A DNA stretch of 64,000 bases from Planctomycetota bacterium (GCA_018968885.1 JAGWZK010000004.1:1-64000), one strand, 5' to 3'. Numbered from the stretch's first letter, positions 16,964 through 27,353 are shown. Notes: generated from the letters alone by a model not told the origin. Numbers and translations: made by a program.

Positions 16964-18976
16964 TCAATCCCCCTGATCGAGAACAGCCATGAAGGCTTCC
17001 TGCGGAATCTGCACGCTGCCGACGTTCTTCATGCGCTTCTTGCCCTCTTTCTGCTTTTCGAGGAGCTTGCGCTTGCGTGAGACGTCGCCGCCGTAGCACT
17101 TGGCCAAAACGTCCTTGCGGAAGGCCTTGATGGTTTCGCGGGCGATGATCTTGCCGCCAATGGCCGCCTGCAGGGGGATCTCGAACTGGTGGCGGGGGAT
17201 CTGGTCCTTGAGGCGCTTGATGAGACCGCGGCCGCGTTGCTCGGCACGCTCGCGGTGAACGATGCAGGCGAGGGCTTCAACGGGATCACCGTTGATGAGA
17301 ATGTCCATCTTGACGAGGTTGTCGGGGCGGTAGGCGATGACATCGTAATCCATGGTGCCGTAGCCGCTGGTCATGGATTTCATCTTGTCGAAGAAGTCGT
17401 AAATGATTTCGGCGAGGGGGATTTCGAAAATGATCATCTCGCGGCTGGCAGAGACGTATTGCTGACTCTTGTACACGCCGCGACGATCGAGGCAGAGCTG
17501 CATCACCGCGCCGATGTATTCCTTCGGGATGAGGATCTCGACTTTGCAGAGGGGCTCGCGAATCTCCTCGATGATGCCCATGTCGGGGAGGTCGCCGGGG
17601 TTGTGCACTTCGAGAAGTTGCATGCCCTCGGGAGGCGCGACGAAGTGGATGTTGAGGGGATCGACGGGGCGGATGACCTGGCTGTTGGAGCCGGTGATGG
17701 CTTTGTCGTTTCGCACCAGCACGTGATACGAAACGGTGGGGGCAGTTTGGACGATCTGTACGCCGCCTTCGCGTTCGAGGCGTTCCTGCACGATGTCCAT
17801 GTGCAGAAGGCCAAGGAAGCCGCAACGGAAGCCGAAACCGAGGGCTTCGGAGTGCACGGGCTGAAAGGTGAAAGAGGAGTCGTTGAGAGAGAGGCGCTCC
17901 ATCGCTTCGCGAAGTTCTTCGAAATCGGATCCCTTGCCATCCTCGCTGGTGGCAGGGTAGAAATCGCAGAAGACCATCTGCCGCGGTGGCTGATATCCGG
18001 TGAGGGCTTCGGTCGCGGGATCGCGTTCGAGGGTGATGGTGTCGCCGATGCGGACGTCTTTGAGGGAGCGAATGGCGGCGACCATGTAGCCGGTTTCGCC
18101 GACGGTGACCATGCCACCTTCGACGCGATAGGGCTTGGGGTTCATCTTGCCGATCTCGGTCACTTGGAAAGAGCGGCCGATTCCCATCATGCGAATCTTG
18201 TCGCCGACGCGGAGTTCGCCATCCATGACTCGGAAGTAGACGACCACGCCTCGGTAGTCGTCGTAGATGGCATCGAAGATGAGGGCGCGGAGCTGAGTGG
18301 TGATCGGGGCGCGAGGCGGGGGCATCTTGTCGCAGATCGCGGCAAGAAGTTCGGCGATGCCCTGGCCAGTTTTGGCTGAAACGAGGATGCAGTCCTTAGC
18401 GGGGATGCCAAGGACTTGCTCAATTTCTTCGGCGACTTCGGCGGGACGCGCGGAAGGAAGGTCGATCTTGTTGATGACGGGGACGATCTCTAGATTCTCG
18501 TTGATCGCCAGATACGCGTTGACGAGGGTCTGGGCCTGGACGCCCTGGGTGGAGTCGACGACGAGGATGGCACCTTCACACGCCTTCAGGGCGCGGCTGA
18601 CTTCATAGTTGAAGTCGACGTGACCGGGGGTGTCGATGAAGTTGAGCATGTAGAGGTTGGCGCCGTGGGTGGCGATGTCGGCACCGCCACTGCCCTTGGC
18701 ATCGCCCTGAGCGGCGTCCTGTTCGAGTTCGTCTGATTTTTCGCCGGGTGTGTGGTGGTGAAAGACGGTGACGGCGGAGGCCTTGATGGTGATGCCGCGT
18801 TCGCGCTCGATGTCCATCGAGTCGAGCATCTGCTCGCGGGCCTCGCGTTCGGAGACGGCGTTGGTGGCCTGGAGGAGGCGGTCGGCGAGGGTGGACTTGC
18901 CATGATCGATGTGGGCGATGATGGAGAAGTTGCGAATGAACTCGCGGCCGGGTTTAGAGTGCTTCAGATCGGGCAT
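16964..18976 (-). CDS. lepA: elongation factor 4 (LepA GTPase)
   Basis: A 670-residue translational GTPase that back-translocates or re-engages ribosomes. Marks are the P-loop AHIDHGKST, switch I RGITIKA, DTPGHVDF, the G4 motif NKIDLPSA, and the LepA-specific C-terminal domain ending SVQIPQEAFMAVLD. The start at ATG 18976 (MPDLKHSKPGREFIRNFS) gives the normal N-terminus. The protein is longer than usual (about 600) because roughly 30 residues (TPGEKSDELEQDAAQGDAKG and the following Gly/Ala stretch) are inserted between switch I and DTPG. The upstream gene ends in its own terminator, so lepA likely has its own promoter. Confidence 0.97.
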   Translation of the reverse strand: MPDLKHSKPGREFIRNFSIIAHIDHGKSTLADRLLQATNAVSEREAREQMLDSMDIERERGITIKASAVTVFHHHTPGEKSDELEQDAAQGDAKGSGGADIATHGANLYMLNFIDTPGHVDFNYEVSRALKACEGAILVVDSTQGVQAQTLVNAYLAINENLEIVPVINKIDLPSARPAEVAEEIEQVLGIPAKDCILVSAKTGQGIAELLAAICDKMPPPRAPITTQLRALIFDAIYDDYRGVVVYFRVMDGELRVGDKIRMMGIGRSFQVTEIGKMNPKPYRVEGGMVTVGETGYMVAAIRSLKDVRIGDTITLERDPATEALTGYQPPRQMVFCDFYPATSEDGKGSDFEELREAMERLSLNDSSFTFQPVHSEALGFGFRCGFLGLLHMDIVQERLEREGGVQIVQTAPTVSYHVLVRNDKAITGSNSQVIRPVDPLNIHFVAPPEGMQLLEVHNPGDLPDMGIIEEIREPLCKVEILIPKEYIGAVMQLCLDRRGVYKSQQYVSASREMIIFEIPLAEIIYDFFDKMKSMTSGYGTMDYDVIAYRPDNLVKMDILINGDPVEALACIVHRERAEQRGRGLIKRLKDQIPRHQFEIPLQAAIGGKIIARETIKAFRKDVLAKCYGGDVSRKRKLLEKQKEGKKRMKNVGSVQIPQEAFMAVLDQGD

Positions 18977-19061
18977 GGTGTCAATTCTGGAAAAAACCGT
19001 GGTTTGCAGGATGGTAGGGGCGTGCGGAGCGGGTGGCATCGGTGCTGACACGGCAAAAACA

Positions 19062-19089
19062 CACACGCCCGGCGTGAACCGGGCGTGTG
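19062..19089 (-). terminator. intrinsic terminator after the surface-protein gene
   Basis: CACACGCCCGG (19062-19072) pairs perfectly with CCGGGCGTGTG (19079-19089). On the minus strand the stem is followed by a T-rich TGTTTTTG. It ends the gene at 19133-19744 and separates it from lepA. Confidence 0.85.
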
Positions 19090-19132
19090 GAAGAATCAGC
19101 TTGCGGACCCGAATGGGGCCACAGCGTCAGAA

Positions 19133-19744
19133 TCAGCGGCGGCGACGGAGAGCAGCCAAGCCGGCGATGCCAGCGACGGCAGCCGAGCCGGGGGTGGGGA
19201 CGCCACCGAAGATCATGTCGTCAAAGCCGATGCGGTCGGCAGCGCCGGCGAAGACCACCGAGCGGGCGACCTGATTGCCGATGTTCACTGAAGCAATATC
19301 CCAGCGATTGAAGGTGCCGTTGGGATCGCCACCGTTGGCATCGGAACCCAGAGCGAACATGGTGGTGGTACCGAGGAGGTTGCCGGTGCCGTCGATGCCG
19401 TCGTACACAAAGAGAGTGCCGGGATCGGAGACTGTGGTGTAGTAGGTGGCAAAGCCGGTGGTGAAGCCGGTGGGGACGTTCATGATCGTGGAGTTGCCGC
19501 TGACGAAGAACATGATGTTGCTGGCGCTGGGCTCATTGGCAAAGTTGCCGGTGCCGCCCGCATCCAAGTCGCGGATGGCGAGGGCGTTGGAGCCGCCGCC
19601 AGTGAAGAAGACGCCCTGACCGGCGTAGTAGTTGCCGATGGCGGTCACGGGGCCATTGGTGATTCCCTCGAAATCGAGGAAGATCTGAGCGGACGCGGCC
19701 GAAGCCACACCAGCAACTGCGAAAAGTGCAAGAACGTTCTTCAT
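19133..19744 (-). CDS. secreted protein with PEP-CTERM-like RRRR anchor
   Basis: A 203-residue protein with signal peptide MKNVLALFAVAGVASAASAQ and a strong GGAGAGG ahead of ATG 19744. The mature part is beta-rich, starting with FLDFEGITNGPVTAIGNYYA and containing GVFFTGGGSNALAI, and resembles generic secreted beta-sandwich proteins. The C-terminus has PTPG, a hydrophobic Ala/Gly/Leu stretch and a final ALRRRR, the Phycisphaerae version of a PEP-CTERM/exosortase-type anchoring tail. It probably ends up at the cell surface. The molecular role is unknown. Confidence 0.85.
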   Translation of the reverse strand: MKNVLALFAVAGVASAASAQIFLDFEGITNGPVTAIGNYYAGQGVFFTGGGSNALAIRDLDAGGTGNFANEPSASNIMFFVSGNSTIMNVPTGFTTGFATYYTTVSDPGTLFVYDGIDGTGNLLGTTTMFALGSDANGGDPNGTFNRWDIASVNIGNQVARSVVFAGAADRIGFDDMIFGGVPTPGSAAVAGIAGLAALRRRR

Positions 19745-19860
19745 ATCCCTCTCCTTAATAGTGCGAAACAAACCAAGTTGCGAAGGAACCCCCCCGCAAC
19801 ACTCTTACCATAACGATAAAGAAGAGTTTTGCCACCCAAATTCAAGAAAAATAATAGAAA

Positions 19861-19884
19861 AAGCTCTCATCTGAATGGGAGCTT
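19861..19884 (-). terminator. intrinsic terminator after the methyltransferase gene
   Basis: AAGCTCTCAT (19861-19870) and ATGGGAGCTT (19875-19884) form a stem around CTGA. On the minus strand it is followed by TTTTCTATTATTTTTC. It lies about 95 nt beyond the stop codon of the gene at 19978-20850. Confidence 0.85.
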
Positions 19885-19977
19885 TACACGCAAATTGGTT
19901 ATGGGGCTATGATGCGAGCACGGTCGTTGTGCGAGCCGCGTTGGAGCCCTCAGCGGGAAAGGGTAAAAGGGCGAGAA

Positions 19978-20850
19978 TCAGGCCTTCACGCCGACCACAT
20001 CGAAGACAGTGGGTGTGAGCAGGAACGAGTTGGAGTCGGCTGAGGCACGAGCCCACTCTTCTTTAAATGCCGCCATGTCGTCAGCCGACAGGAAACCGCC
20101 GGCGACAAGCTTGGGGACGTAATTGCGGAAGAAGGTTTCCGGCCAATGCCAGAGGGACTGGCCGGGGCGAGCGACGCGTTCGCGAGATTCCATGTGCTCC
20201 ACCTTCAGCCCGTACTGGCGGAAGATTTCGGGGAGACGGGCGACGATATCTGGATCGCCACCACGGGCACGCCACGATGCGGCGACTGCCTGCACTACTT
20301 TGGTGAAAATGGGGCGACGAGGTGCCAGCGTCATGGCCTCGTAGTTGAAGTAATCCTGCACGATCAGTCGGCCACCGGGCTTCAAAAGTGAGGCGACGGC
20401 GGAGATGACCTTCTCGGGTTCGGGCACAAAGCACAGCAGCCAGCGGGCGTACACCGCATCCACATGCCCTTTGAAATCACCCATCAACGTGGCGGATTCC
20501 TCGGCATTGCCGAGAATGCGGGTGATGTTACTGAGCTTGCGGGCTTTGGCATCGTCATTGAGGAGCTTGAGGAAAACCGCGGATTCGTCAAGCGCTAAGA
20601 CTCGCCCCGAGGACCCGACAAGCTGAGCAAGGTCCATGGTGGCATGGCCGGGACCGCATCCCAGATCAACGACGGTGTGGCCCGGCTGGATGCCGCAACG
20701 CTCCCAAACCCAATGTGCCTGAGCAGCCCAGAGGCGGTGCTGCAGGCCAAGGCGTGACGCTTCGTCGGAATCGGTGCCCAGGACGTAGGTGTCGGGGGTG
20801 GATTCAGGTTGAGTGCGAAGGGTGGGGTCGATGGGGTTGGCGCTGGTCAT
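19978..20850 (-). CDS. class I SAM-dependent methyltransferase
   Basis: A 290-residue protein with the Rossmann SAM-binding motif I VVDLGCGPGHATMDLA, motif II with the acidic residue in VLALDES, and a following ARWLLCFVPEPEKVISAVAS and LKPGGRLIVQDYFNYEAM block typical of ubiE/COQ5-like small-molecule methyltransferases. The C-terminal part (ETFFRNYVPKLVAGGFLS) gives no clue to the substrate. The start at ATG 20850 (MTSANPIDP) is chosen because the frame upstream is low-quality Arg/Cys-rich. A terminator follows, and it diverges from an MFS gene. Confidence 0.9.
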   Translation of the reverse strand: MTSANPIDPTLRTQPESTPDTYVLGTDSDEASRLGLQHRLWAAQAHWVWERCGIQPGHTVVDLGCGPGHATMDLAQLVGSSGRVLALDESAVFLKLLNDDAKARKLSNITRILGNAEESATLMGDFKGHVDAVYARWLLCFVPEPEKVISAVASLLKPGGRLIVQDYFNYEAMTLAPRRPIFTKVVQAVAASWRARGGDPDIVARLPEIFRQYGLKVEHMESRERVARPGQSLWHWPETFFRNYVPKLVAGGFLSADDMAAFKEEWARASADSNSFLLTPTVFDVVGVKA

Positions 20851-20952
20851 TGAGGGTCTCGATGTGCGTGCAGATCCTTCAGCACACAGGTCGCAAAAGA
20901 TGCGCGATGATACGCGCACCAGTGGAGATTGATCGCGTCGTGTGCAACGCTC

Positions 20953-22335
20953 ATGGGTATGAACGCAGCGCGGGGCGCGTCGGTTCCACAATGGATCGTC
21001 GGCAGATTTCACAAGATCTTTGAGATCGAGGGGTTGCCTGCGCTGTCGAGGGCCAGTTATCGGTTGGAATTATCGGCAACCCTGCTGTTTTCGGTCGCAC
21101 TGGCCCTGATCGAGGGAGGGACGATCGGGGTGATCGCCAAAAAGGCGTTCGGCGGCGTGCAGGCAAATGGGGAGATTTCCCTTGCGGCCTTGAACGCGGC
21201 GGTCGCCGTCATTGCGGCGAGTGGCGAGATGGCCAACGTGATGAGCTTTGCCTGGGCATGGCTGTCGCATGGACAGCGCAAGATGCATTTGGTGAATGGT
21301 CTGCAGATCGCCGTTGGAATCATGGTGGGCGCGACGGCGCTGGTTCCATTGAACACCGCAGGGCTTGTGATGATTACCACGCTTGTGCTGCTGGCGCGAG
21401 TGTGCTGGTCTGGAATCGTGACGGTGAGGCCATCGATCTGGCGAACGAACTACCCAAGACATGTGCGTGCGAAGATTGTGGGGAGGTTTGCCGCGGCGCA
21501 GGTCGTGACTGTGGCGGTGGTGGGACTGACGACGGGTGTGCTGATGGATGCACATCCGGATGCGTTCAGATGTGTGGCGCCACTGGGCGCGGGGATGGCG
21601 GTGTGGGCGTGCGTGCTGCTGAGGCGTGTGCCGGTGCGTGGGGAGGCGGCGGAATTGCGAAGTATGGCGAAGACTCCGCGTCCGGGGCTGATTGATATGT
21701 TCACATTGGTCTTTGCTGATCGGATGTTCTCGACGTTTCAATTGTGGATGTTCGTTCTGGGCCTGGGCAACCTGATGCTCACGTTTCTACTGATCACGGT
21801 ACTCAACGAGCAGTTTCACCAGGGGTACTTTGTCAGCATTCTGATCACGGTGGGGTTGATTCAGCTCGCGGTGCCTCTGTTTATTCCCATGTGGGCAAAG
21901 TTGCTGGATCGATCGCACGTGGTGCACTTCCGCTCGATTCACTCGTGGAGCTTTGTGGTGGCGCTGGTGGTCTTTGCTCTGGGAAGTTTCTTTCATCGCC
22001 TTGAGTTGATGATGCTTGGTGCTGTGTTGCAGGCGGTGGGGTTGGCAGGGGGCTCAATCGCGTGGAACATCGGACATCATGATTTTGCCCCACCAAATCA
22101 GACGAGCCGCTACATGGCACTGCATGTGACGCTAAATGGTGTGCGTGGGTTGCTCGCTCCGCTTATGGCATGGCACGGCTACGAATGGCTGAGGAATCGC
22201 ACGCAGACTCCAGGCGCATGGATGTTCCTCGCCAGCGCTCTGGTGTGCGTTGTCGGCGCAGTGGGCTTTGTCTCACTGCGGCGGCGCATGGAAGCCATAA
22301 AGATCCAATTGCAGAGGGTTCCGGGCGCAGCTTGA
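20953..22335 (+). CDS. MFS-type membrane transporter
   Basis: A protein of about 460 residues with roughly 12 hydrophobic segments, for example LSATLLFSVALALIEGGTIG, LVPLNTAGLVMITTLVLLA, LGNLMLTFLLITVL and ITVGLIQLAVPLFIPMW. The layout matches a major facilitator protein, but the typical GxxxDRxGRR loop is not obvious, so the substrate cannot be read. ATG 20953 (or 20959) is the first suitable start, and its Shine-Dalgarno is weak. The gene diverges from the methyltransferase and is convergent with the kinase gene, 14 nt apart. Confidence 0.8.
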   Translation: MGMNAARGASVPQWIVGRFHKIFEIEGLPALSRASYRLELSATLLFSVALALIEGGTIGVIAKKAFGGVQANGEISLAALNAAVAVIAASGEMANVMSFAWAWLSHGQRKMHLVNGLQIAVGIMVGATALVPLNTAGLVMITTLVLLARVCWSGIVTVRPSIWRTNYPRHVRAKIVGRFAAAQVVTVAVVGLTTGVLMDAHPDAFRCVAPLGAGMAVWACVLLRRVPVRGEAAELRSMAKTPRPGLIDMFTLVFADRMFSTFQLWMFVLGLGNLMLTFLLITVLNEQFHQGYFVSILITVGLIQLAVPLFIPMWAKLLDRSHVVHFRSIHSWSFVVALVVFALGSFFHRLELMMLGAVLQAVGLAGGSIAWNIGHHDFAPPNQTSRYMALHVTLNGVRGLLAPLMAWHGYEWLRNRTQTPGAWMFLASALVCVVGAVGFVSLRRRMEAIKIQLQRVPGAA

Positions 22336-22349
22336 ACGAACGATCTGGT

Positions 22350-25124
22350 TCACTTGCCCTTATCGCGCCAGGCCTTGGCCTGCACGGGATCATTCTGCGA
22401 TTCGAAATACTCGGCAGCGCGGTCGCAGACATCTTTGCGATTGCGAGGCGGAGATTTGGGATCAGCCAGCACCCACTCGGCACCAGTGAGGAGCAGCGTG
22501 CGGGATTCTTCCAGCTTGGCGGGTGAGGGGGCTTTCTTGTGCAGTTGAAGAAGGGTGTATCCCAGGCCCGACATGGTGATGCCACGCAGGCCGGAACCGA
22601 TAGGGAGGATCTTCTCGCGGATCGCGAGCGCGCGGCGGAAGGCGGGCTCGGCAGCGCTTGGGTTATTCCCCTTCATGTGCGTGTAGCCGATCAGACTGCA
22701 CGTCAGTGCGACCTCGGCATGATCGGGTCCAAGTGCCTTTTCGCGCTTGGCGAGAAGGTCTGTGTAGATGGCCAGGGCCGCCGCGATGTCACCGGCATCG
22801 GTGAGGGCGTAGGCCTGATTGGTCTGCGCCACCAGAGTCTGCGGGTGATCGGGGCCAAGGGTGGCGATGCGGCCTTTGACCACTTTGGCACGCAGGTCGG
22901 CAGCGCGGCGCGGATCACCCTTGGCATGGCAGACATCTGAAAGGAAACCAGCTGCTGTGAGGGTGTCAAAGTGATCAGGGCCGCTGATCTTGGTGAGGCG
23001 TTCGAGATTTGTGGTGAGCACGCGTTCGGCCTCGTCAAGTTGGTTGGCCTGCTGCAGTGACTTGGCGTAGTTGTTGATGCGGACCAGCGTCTGAGGATGT
23101 TCGACGCCAAAGCGAGTCGTGTAATCTTCCACGGTCTGGCGATGCATCTCGGTAGCGTCTTTGTACTTCCCCTGCATGCGATACAACTCACCCAGGGGTT
23201 GACGAGCGCGAGTGATGCGCAGGTCGCCGGCGGGGTAGTGTTTCACGCGATACTCAAGCACTTCCTTGAGCATGGGTTCGGCTTCCTCGGTGCGCTCCAT
23301 CGCGGCATAGATCTGCGCCAGTTGCAACTGGGCTGTCATGGTGGCGGCGCTGGTCTTGCCAGTGCGGGCGCTGTAGGCCTTGTGCGCCTTTTCAGCGGCA
23401 CCTGCTGAGAGTGCAAGCTTGCCCTGAGCCGAGTACGCTGAGGCCAGATCGGCCCAGCAATCCAGGATCAGGTCCTGATCCGGGCACGAGGGGTCAGAGG
23501 CGTGTTTCTCAACTTCCAGCAACGTGCGCTCGGCGTCTTCGAACTTGGATTGCTCGATGTACACGCGAGCCAAAGTCTGCTTGGCGACCAACGTATCCAC
23601 AGCGGTGGGGCCGATGGTGTTCGTGAGTTTCTCGATGGCGGCGTTGGCCTGCACCTGCGCGACATCGAGCTCCCCCAACGTGCGATACGCACCGGCAAGT
23701 GCGTTGTGCAGGGTGGCGGCAACTTCGGGCTGGGCTTTGAGCTCGGTGGGGATCTCCGCGGCTGTGGAATCCAGCATGTCGATCAGCCGCACGTCTCTGC
23801 CCTTTTTGTCGGGATCGGCGGCGGTGAGCATGCGTTCAAAGAAAATCAGAGTTGCTTTGACCTTGGCCGCTTCGGTGCGAGCCGCATCACGTTCCTTGCT
23901 TGCGAGTTTCTCCGCGCGTGAGGCGCGAACGGCCTGCACGGCCGTGGCACCAGCACCGGCAGCAAGCAGGATGAATGCAGCGGAGACACCGACGACCAGA
24001 GCGCGGTGGCGTCGTGAGAATTTACCGATTCGATAGAGCGTTGTTGGCGGGCGGGCGCTGATGGGCTCGTGATTGAGATAGCGACGCAGATCTGCCGCGA
24101 GGTCCTCGGCGGATTGATACCGACGGGCCTTGTCCTTTTCCAGGGATTTGAGCGTGATGGTCTCCAGATCGCCACGCAGATCCGGAGAGATTGTGCCAAG
24201 TCGGGGCGGGTCTTCCTGCAGAATGATGCGGGTCGCATCGATGATCTGGCGGTCGGTGATATTGAAGGGGAGCGAGCCTGCGAGCAATTCGTGCAGGATG
24301 ATGCCCAGTGAGTACACATCGCTCCGGGGGTCTATCTCGCCAGAATCTCCCCAAACCTGCTCAGGGCTCATATAGGCAAGCGTGCCCACGATCTGGCCGA
24401 CATGGGTCGCCAGCGTGGCGGCGGGAGCGGTGGTATCAATCACGCGCGCCACACCAAAATCCAGAATCTTGGGCTCGCCTGTGGCGGTGATCAGTATGTT
24501 GGCGGGTTTGAGGTCGCGATGAATTACGCCGCGCGTGTGGGCGTGTTGAACGGCCTCGGCGATGCGGATGAAGAGTTCGACGCGCTGGTAAAGGTCCAAG
24601 CCGCGCTGCTTGGCGAAGGTCGTCGCAGGGAGGCCCTCGACTAATTCCATGGCAAAGAAGGGCGTACCGGGAAATGCGCCAGAGAGAAATTGCTGGCGTT
24701 GAATCTCGCCGGTGCGAGGGTCAAAGAAGCCAGCATCAAAGACCTGAGCAATGCCGGGGTGAGAGAGGCGCCCGAGGGTGGTGGCTTCGAGGGCAAAGCG
24801 GGTCAGCGTGGCACGCGAGGTGACACCGGGCTTGAGGACTTTGATAGCGACAGAGCGTGAGGGGTTCTGCTGGTTGGCGAGATACACCAGGCCAAATCCA
24901 CCTTCCCCCAGAAGCTTGCTGAGGGCATATGGGCCGATGGAAGCAGGAACCTGACCAAGGGACTCAGAACCAGCGCCGGGAGCGCTATGGAAGCCGGTGC
25001 CCGAGACGTTTGACGGCGTGGCAGACGTACCCCTCCTCGACATGGCATTGAGGTCATGGCTGCCGGGTCCGGAGTGAGGGCCCGAATCAGGACCGAAATC
25101 TAGGGTGGGGCTGTCGCCGGACAT
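22350..25124 (-). CDS. membrane Ser/Thr protein kinase with C-terminal TPR region
   Basis: A 924-residue Hanks-type kinase. The kinase domain (about 64-350) has the Gly loop LGEGGFGLVY (72-81), Lys95 (VAIK), catalytic HRDLKPAN (202-209), DFG (222-224) and APE-equivalent SPEQ. A single membrane helix (about 376-398, LVVGVSAAFILLAAGAGATA) follows. The C-terminal 500 residues are a tetratricopeptide array of the kinesin-light-chain type (LGPDHPQTLVAQTNQAYAL, repeated variants), presumably extracytoplasmic. This architecture is very common in planctomycetes and is used for signalling. The start at ATG 25124 (MSGDSPTLDF) precedes a disordered N-terminus. It diverges from dnaK. Confidence 0.94.
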   Translation of the reverse strand: MSGDSPTLDFGPDSGPHSGPGSHDLNAMSRRGTSATPSNVSGTGFHSAPGAGSESLGQVPASIGPYALSKLLGEGGFGLVYLANQQNPSRSVAIKVLKPGVTSRATLTRFALEATTLGRLSHPGIAQVFDAGFFDPRTGEIQRQQFLSGAFPGTPFFAMELVEGLPATTFAKQRGLDLYQRVELFIRIAEAVQHAHTRGVIHRDLKPANILITATGEPKILDFGVARVIDTTAPAATLATHVGQIVGTLAYMSPEQVWGDSGEIDPRSDVYSLGIILHELLAGSLPFNITDRQIIDATRIILQEDPPRLGTISPDLRGDLETITLKSLEKDKARRYQSAEDLAADLRRYLNHEPISARPPTTLYRIGKFSRRHRALVVGVSAAFILLAAGAGATAVQAVRASRAEKLASKERDAARTEAAKVKATLIFFERMLTAADPDKKGRDVRLIDMLDSTAAEIPTELKAQPEVAATLHNALAGAYRTLGELDVAQVQANAAIEKLTNTIGPTAVDTLVAKQTLARVYIEQSKFEDAERTLLEVEKHASDPSCPDQDLILDCWADLASAYSAQGKLALSAGAAEKAHKAYSARTGKTSAATMTAQLQLAQIYAAMERTEEAEPMLKEVLEYRVKHYPAGDLRITRARQPLGELYRMQGKYKDATEMHRQTVEDYTTRFGVEHPQTLVRINNYAKSLQQANQLDEAERVLTTNLERLTKISGPDHFDTLTAAGFLSDVCHAKGDPRRAADLRAKVVKGRIATLGPDHPQTLVAQTNQAYALTDAGDIAAALAIYTDLLAKREKALGPDHAEVALTCSLIGYTHMKGNNPSAAEPAFRRALAIREKILPIGSGLRGITMSGLGYTLLQLHKKAPSPAKLEESRTLLLTGAEWVLADPKSPPRNRKDVCDRAAEYFESQNDPVQAKAWRDKGK

Positions 25125-25387
25125 GGGATAGGTTATTTCGGCCAAAGGGGATTGCTTGTAGAGAGGATTGACTCGGGACGCCCTCAACGACCGAGCAGGT
25201 GAGCCGAATCTGCCACTCTGGCAGGATTGGCATGGATGCGACCCTCATTCCTGAGCTTCCAACGCGGTTTGGCGGGGGGATTGGGCGGTTATCCCAAGGG
25301 CAGCGTGCGCCTCGGCTGGCACGGGGATTGCCATACCTGATACGCCTCCGGGCGAAACGCCTGGCGGCAGAAGGAGCACCTGTCCTC

Positions 25388-27301
25388 ATGTCCAAAATCA
25401 TTGGAATCGATCTCGGAACCACCAACTCTGTCGTTGCCGTCATGGAAGGCGGAGCGCCAAAGGTCTTGATCAACTCCGGCGGCTCACGCCTGACCCCCTC
25501 CGTCGTCGGCTTTACCGACAAGGGCGAGCGTCTGGTCGGTTATCCGGCCAAGCACCAGCAGGTCACCAACCCTCGGAACACCGTCTTCAGTGCCAAACGC
25601 TTCATGGGCCGCCGCCATAAAGAGGTGATGGGTGAAGAGAAGATGGTGCCTTACGGCATCACCGGCGGCAGCGAGGACTTTGTCAAGATTAAGGTTCGCA
25701 ACGAAGAGTTCACACCTCAGCAGGTGAGCGCCTTCGTGCTGATGGATCTGAAGAAGACCGCCGAGGACTACCTCGGTGAAAAAGTCGATCGCGCTGTGAT
25801 CACAGTCCCTGCCTATTTCAACGATGCGCAGCGTCAGGCCACCAAGGACGCTGGCGAGATTGCCGGTCTGAAGGTTGAGCGCATCATCAACGAACCCACT
25901 GCCGCGGCATTGGCCTTTGGTGTGGATAAGAAAAAGGGTGGAAAGGTTGCGGTCTTCGACCTGGGTGGTGGTACATTTGACGTGTCCATCCTCGATGTCG
26001 GCGATGGCGTGTTCGAAGTGCTCTCTACCAACGGCGACACCCACCTTGGTGGCGACGACTGGGACCAGAAGCTGATCGATTTCCTCGCCGAGGAGTTCCG
26101 CAAGAAGGAAGGCATCGACGTCCGCAAGGACGCGATGGCGCTTCAGCGTTTGAAGGAAGCCGCGGAAAAGGCCAAGTGCGAACTCTCGACCATGCAGGAA
26201 ACGACCGTGAATCTGCCCTTCATCACGGCAGACGCCAGCGGACCGAAGCACTTGCAGGTGACGATCACTCGCGCCAAGTTTGAACAGCTCTGCGATGATC
26301 TCTTCTCTCGCCTCCGCGAGCCGTGCCTCAAGGCCCTTTCGGATGCCAAGGTGGATGCCAGCAAGATCGACGAGGTCGTCCTCGTCGGTGGCTCAACTCG
26401 CATTCCCAAGGTCCAGCAGATGTGCAAAGAGATCTTCGGAAAAGAGCCGAACAAGAGCGTGAACCCCGACGAAGTCGTCGCGGCGGGCGCTGCAATCCAG
26501 GGCGGCGTGCTCACCGGCGCAGTCAAGGACATCTTGCTACTTGACGTCACTCCCCTCTCGCTGGGCGTGGAGACCTTGGGTGGCGTGATGACCGTGCTCA
26601 TCCCGCGCAACACGACGATTCCCAGCAGCCGCAAGGAGACCTTCACCACTGCGGCCGATGGGCAGACCAGCGTGCAGATCAAGGTGTACCAGGGCGAGCG
26701 AGAATTCGCCAAGGACAACCGCATTCTGGGCGAGATGGATCTTTCCGGTATTCCCCCGGCGCCGCGTGGCACGCCGCAGATCGAAGTCGAGTTCTCCATC
26801 GACGCCAACGGCATCTTGACGGTCACTGCGACCGACAAGGCCAGTGGCAAGAAGGCCGACATCAAGATCACCAATTCGGGCGGCTTGCCCAAGGACGACA
26901 TCGAGCGGATGAAGCGTGAGGCCGAGGCGAATGCTGAGGCGGATAAGCAACGCCGCGAGGTGGTGGATCTGAAGAATCGCGCTGATCAATTGGTCTTCAG
27001 CACGCGCAAGGCACTGGAAGAGCACGGCGAGAAGGTCGGTCAGGATGTGCGTGGCAAGATCGAGTCGGCGATGTCGACGCTCGAATCACGTCTCAAGGCC
27101 GGCGATGACAAGGCGAGCATTCAGGCGGCGTACAACGACCTGGAGAAGGCCTCTCTCGAACTCGGTAAGGTCATGTACGACAACCAGGGCAAGGGCGCGG
27201 CGGGATACGCCGAACCCAAGCCGGGTGAGCCGGCGGGCGCGGCAGCCGGTGGCAAGAAGGACGATGTCATCGATGCCGAGTACAAGGTGAAGGACGAGTA
27301 A
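25388..27301 (+). CDS. dnaK: chaperone DnaK (Hsp70)
   Basis: A 637-residue Hsp70 with the N-terminal ATPase signature [15 protein letters not shown], the second signature [15 protein letters not shown] and the third [15 protein letters not shown] substrate-binding domain (from [14 protein letters not shown]) and a helical lid follow. The C-terminal tail is Gly/Ala/Pro-rich and ends [12 protein letters not shown], the usual DnaK end. GGAG lies 12 nt before ATG 25388. Neither grpE nor dnaJ is adjacent. No CIRCE element (TTAGCACTC-N9-GAGTGCTAA) was seen upstream; only a palindrome CTGCCA-CTC-TGGCAG at 25210-25224. Confidence 0.98.
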   Translation: MSKIIGIDLGTTNSVVAVMEGGAPKVLINSGGSRLTPSVVGFTDKGERLVGYPAKHQQVTNPRNTVFSAKRFMGRRHKEVMGEEKMVPYGITGGSEDFVKIKVRNEEFTPQQVSAFVLMDLKKTAEDYLGEKVDRAVITVPAYFNDAQRQATKDAGEIAGLKVERIINEPTAAALAFGVDKKKGGKVAVFDLGGGTFDVSILDVGDGVFEVLSTNGDTHLGGDDWDQKLIDFLAEEFRKKEGIDVRKDAMALQRLKEAAEKAKCELSTMQETTVNLPFITADASGPKHLQVTITRAKFEQLCDDLFSRLREPCLKALSDAKVDASKIDEVVLVGGSTRIPKVQQMCKEIFGKEPNKSVNPDEVVAAGAAIQGGVLTGAVKDILLLDVTPLSLGVETLGGVMTVLIPRNTTIPSSRKETFTTAADGQTSVQIKVYQGEREFAKDNRILGEMDLSGIPPAPRGTPQIEVEFSIDANGILTVTATDKASGKKADIKITNSGGLPKDDIERMKREAEANAEADKQRREVVDLKNRADQLVFSTRKALEEHGEKVGQDVRGKIESAMSTLESRLKAGDDKASIQAAYNDLEKASLELGKVMYDNQGKGAAGYAEPKPGEPAGAAAGGKKDDVIDAEYKVKDE

Positions 27302-27329
27302 TTGACTTTCGGACGAGTTTGATTTGCGC

Positions 27330-27353
27330 AGGCCGCTCTGAAAGGGGCGGCCT
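27330..27353 (+). terminator. intrinsic terminator after dnaK
   Basis: AGGCCGC (27330-27336) pairs with GCGGCCT (27347-27353); the stem extends by G.T pairs to a GAAA loop. GTTGTTTG follows. It lies 29 nt beyond the dnaK stop. Confidence 0.75.

Noticed and set aside
25210-25224. CIRCE heat-shock operator before dnaK
   Set aside because: The palindrome CTGCCA-CTC-TGGCAG does not match TTAGCACTC-N9-GAGTGCTAA in sequence or spacing.
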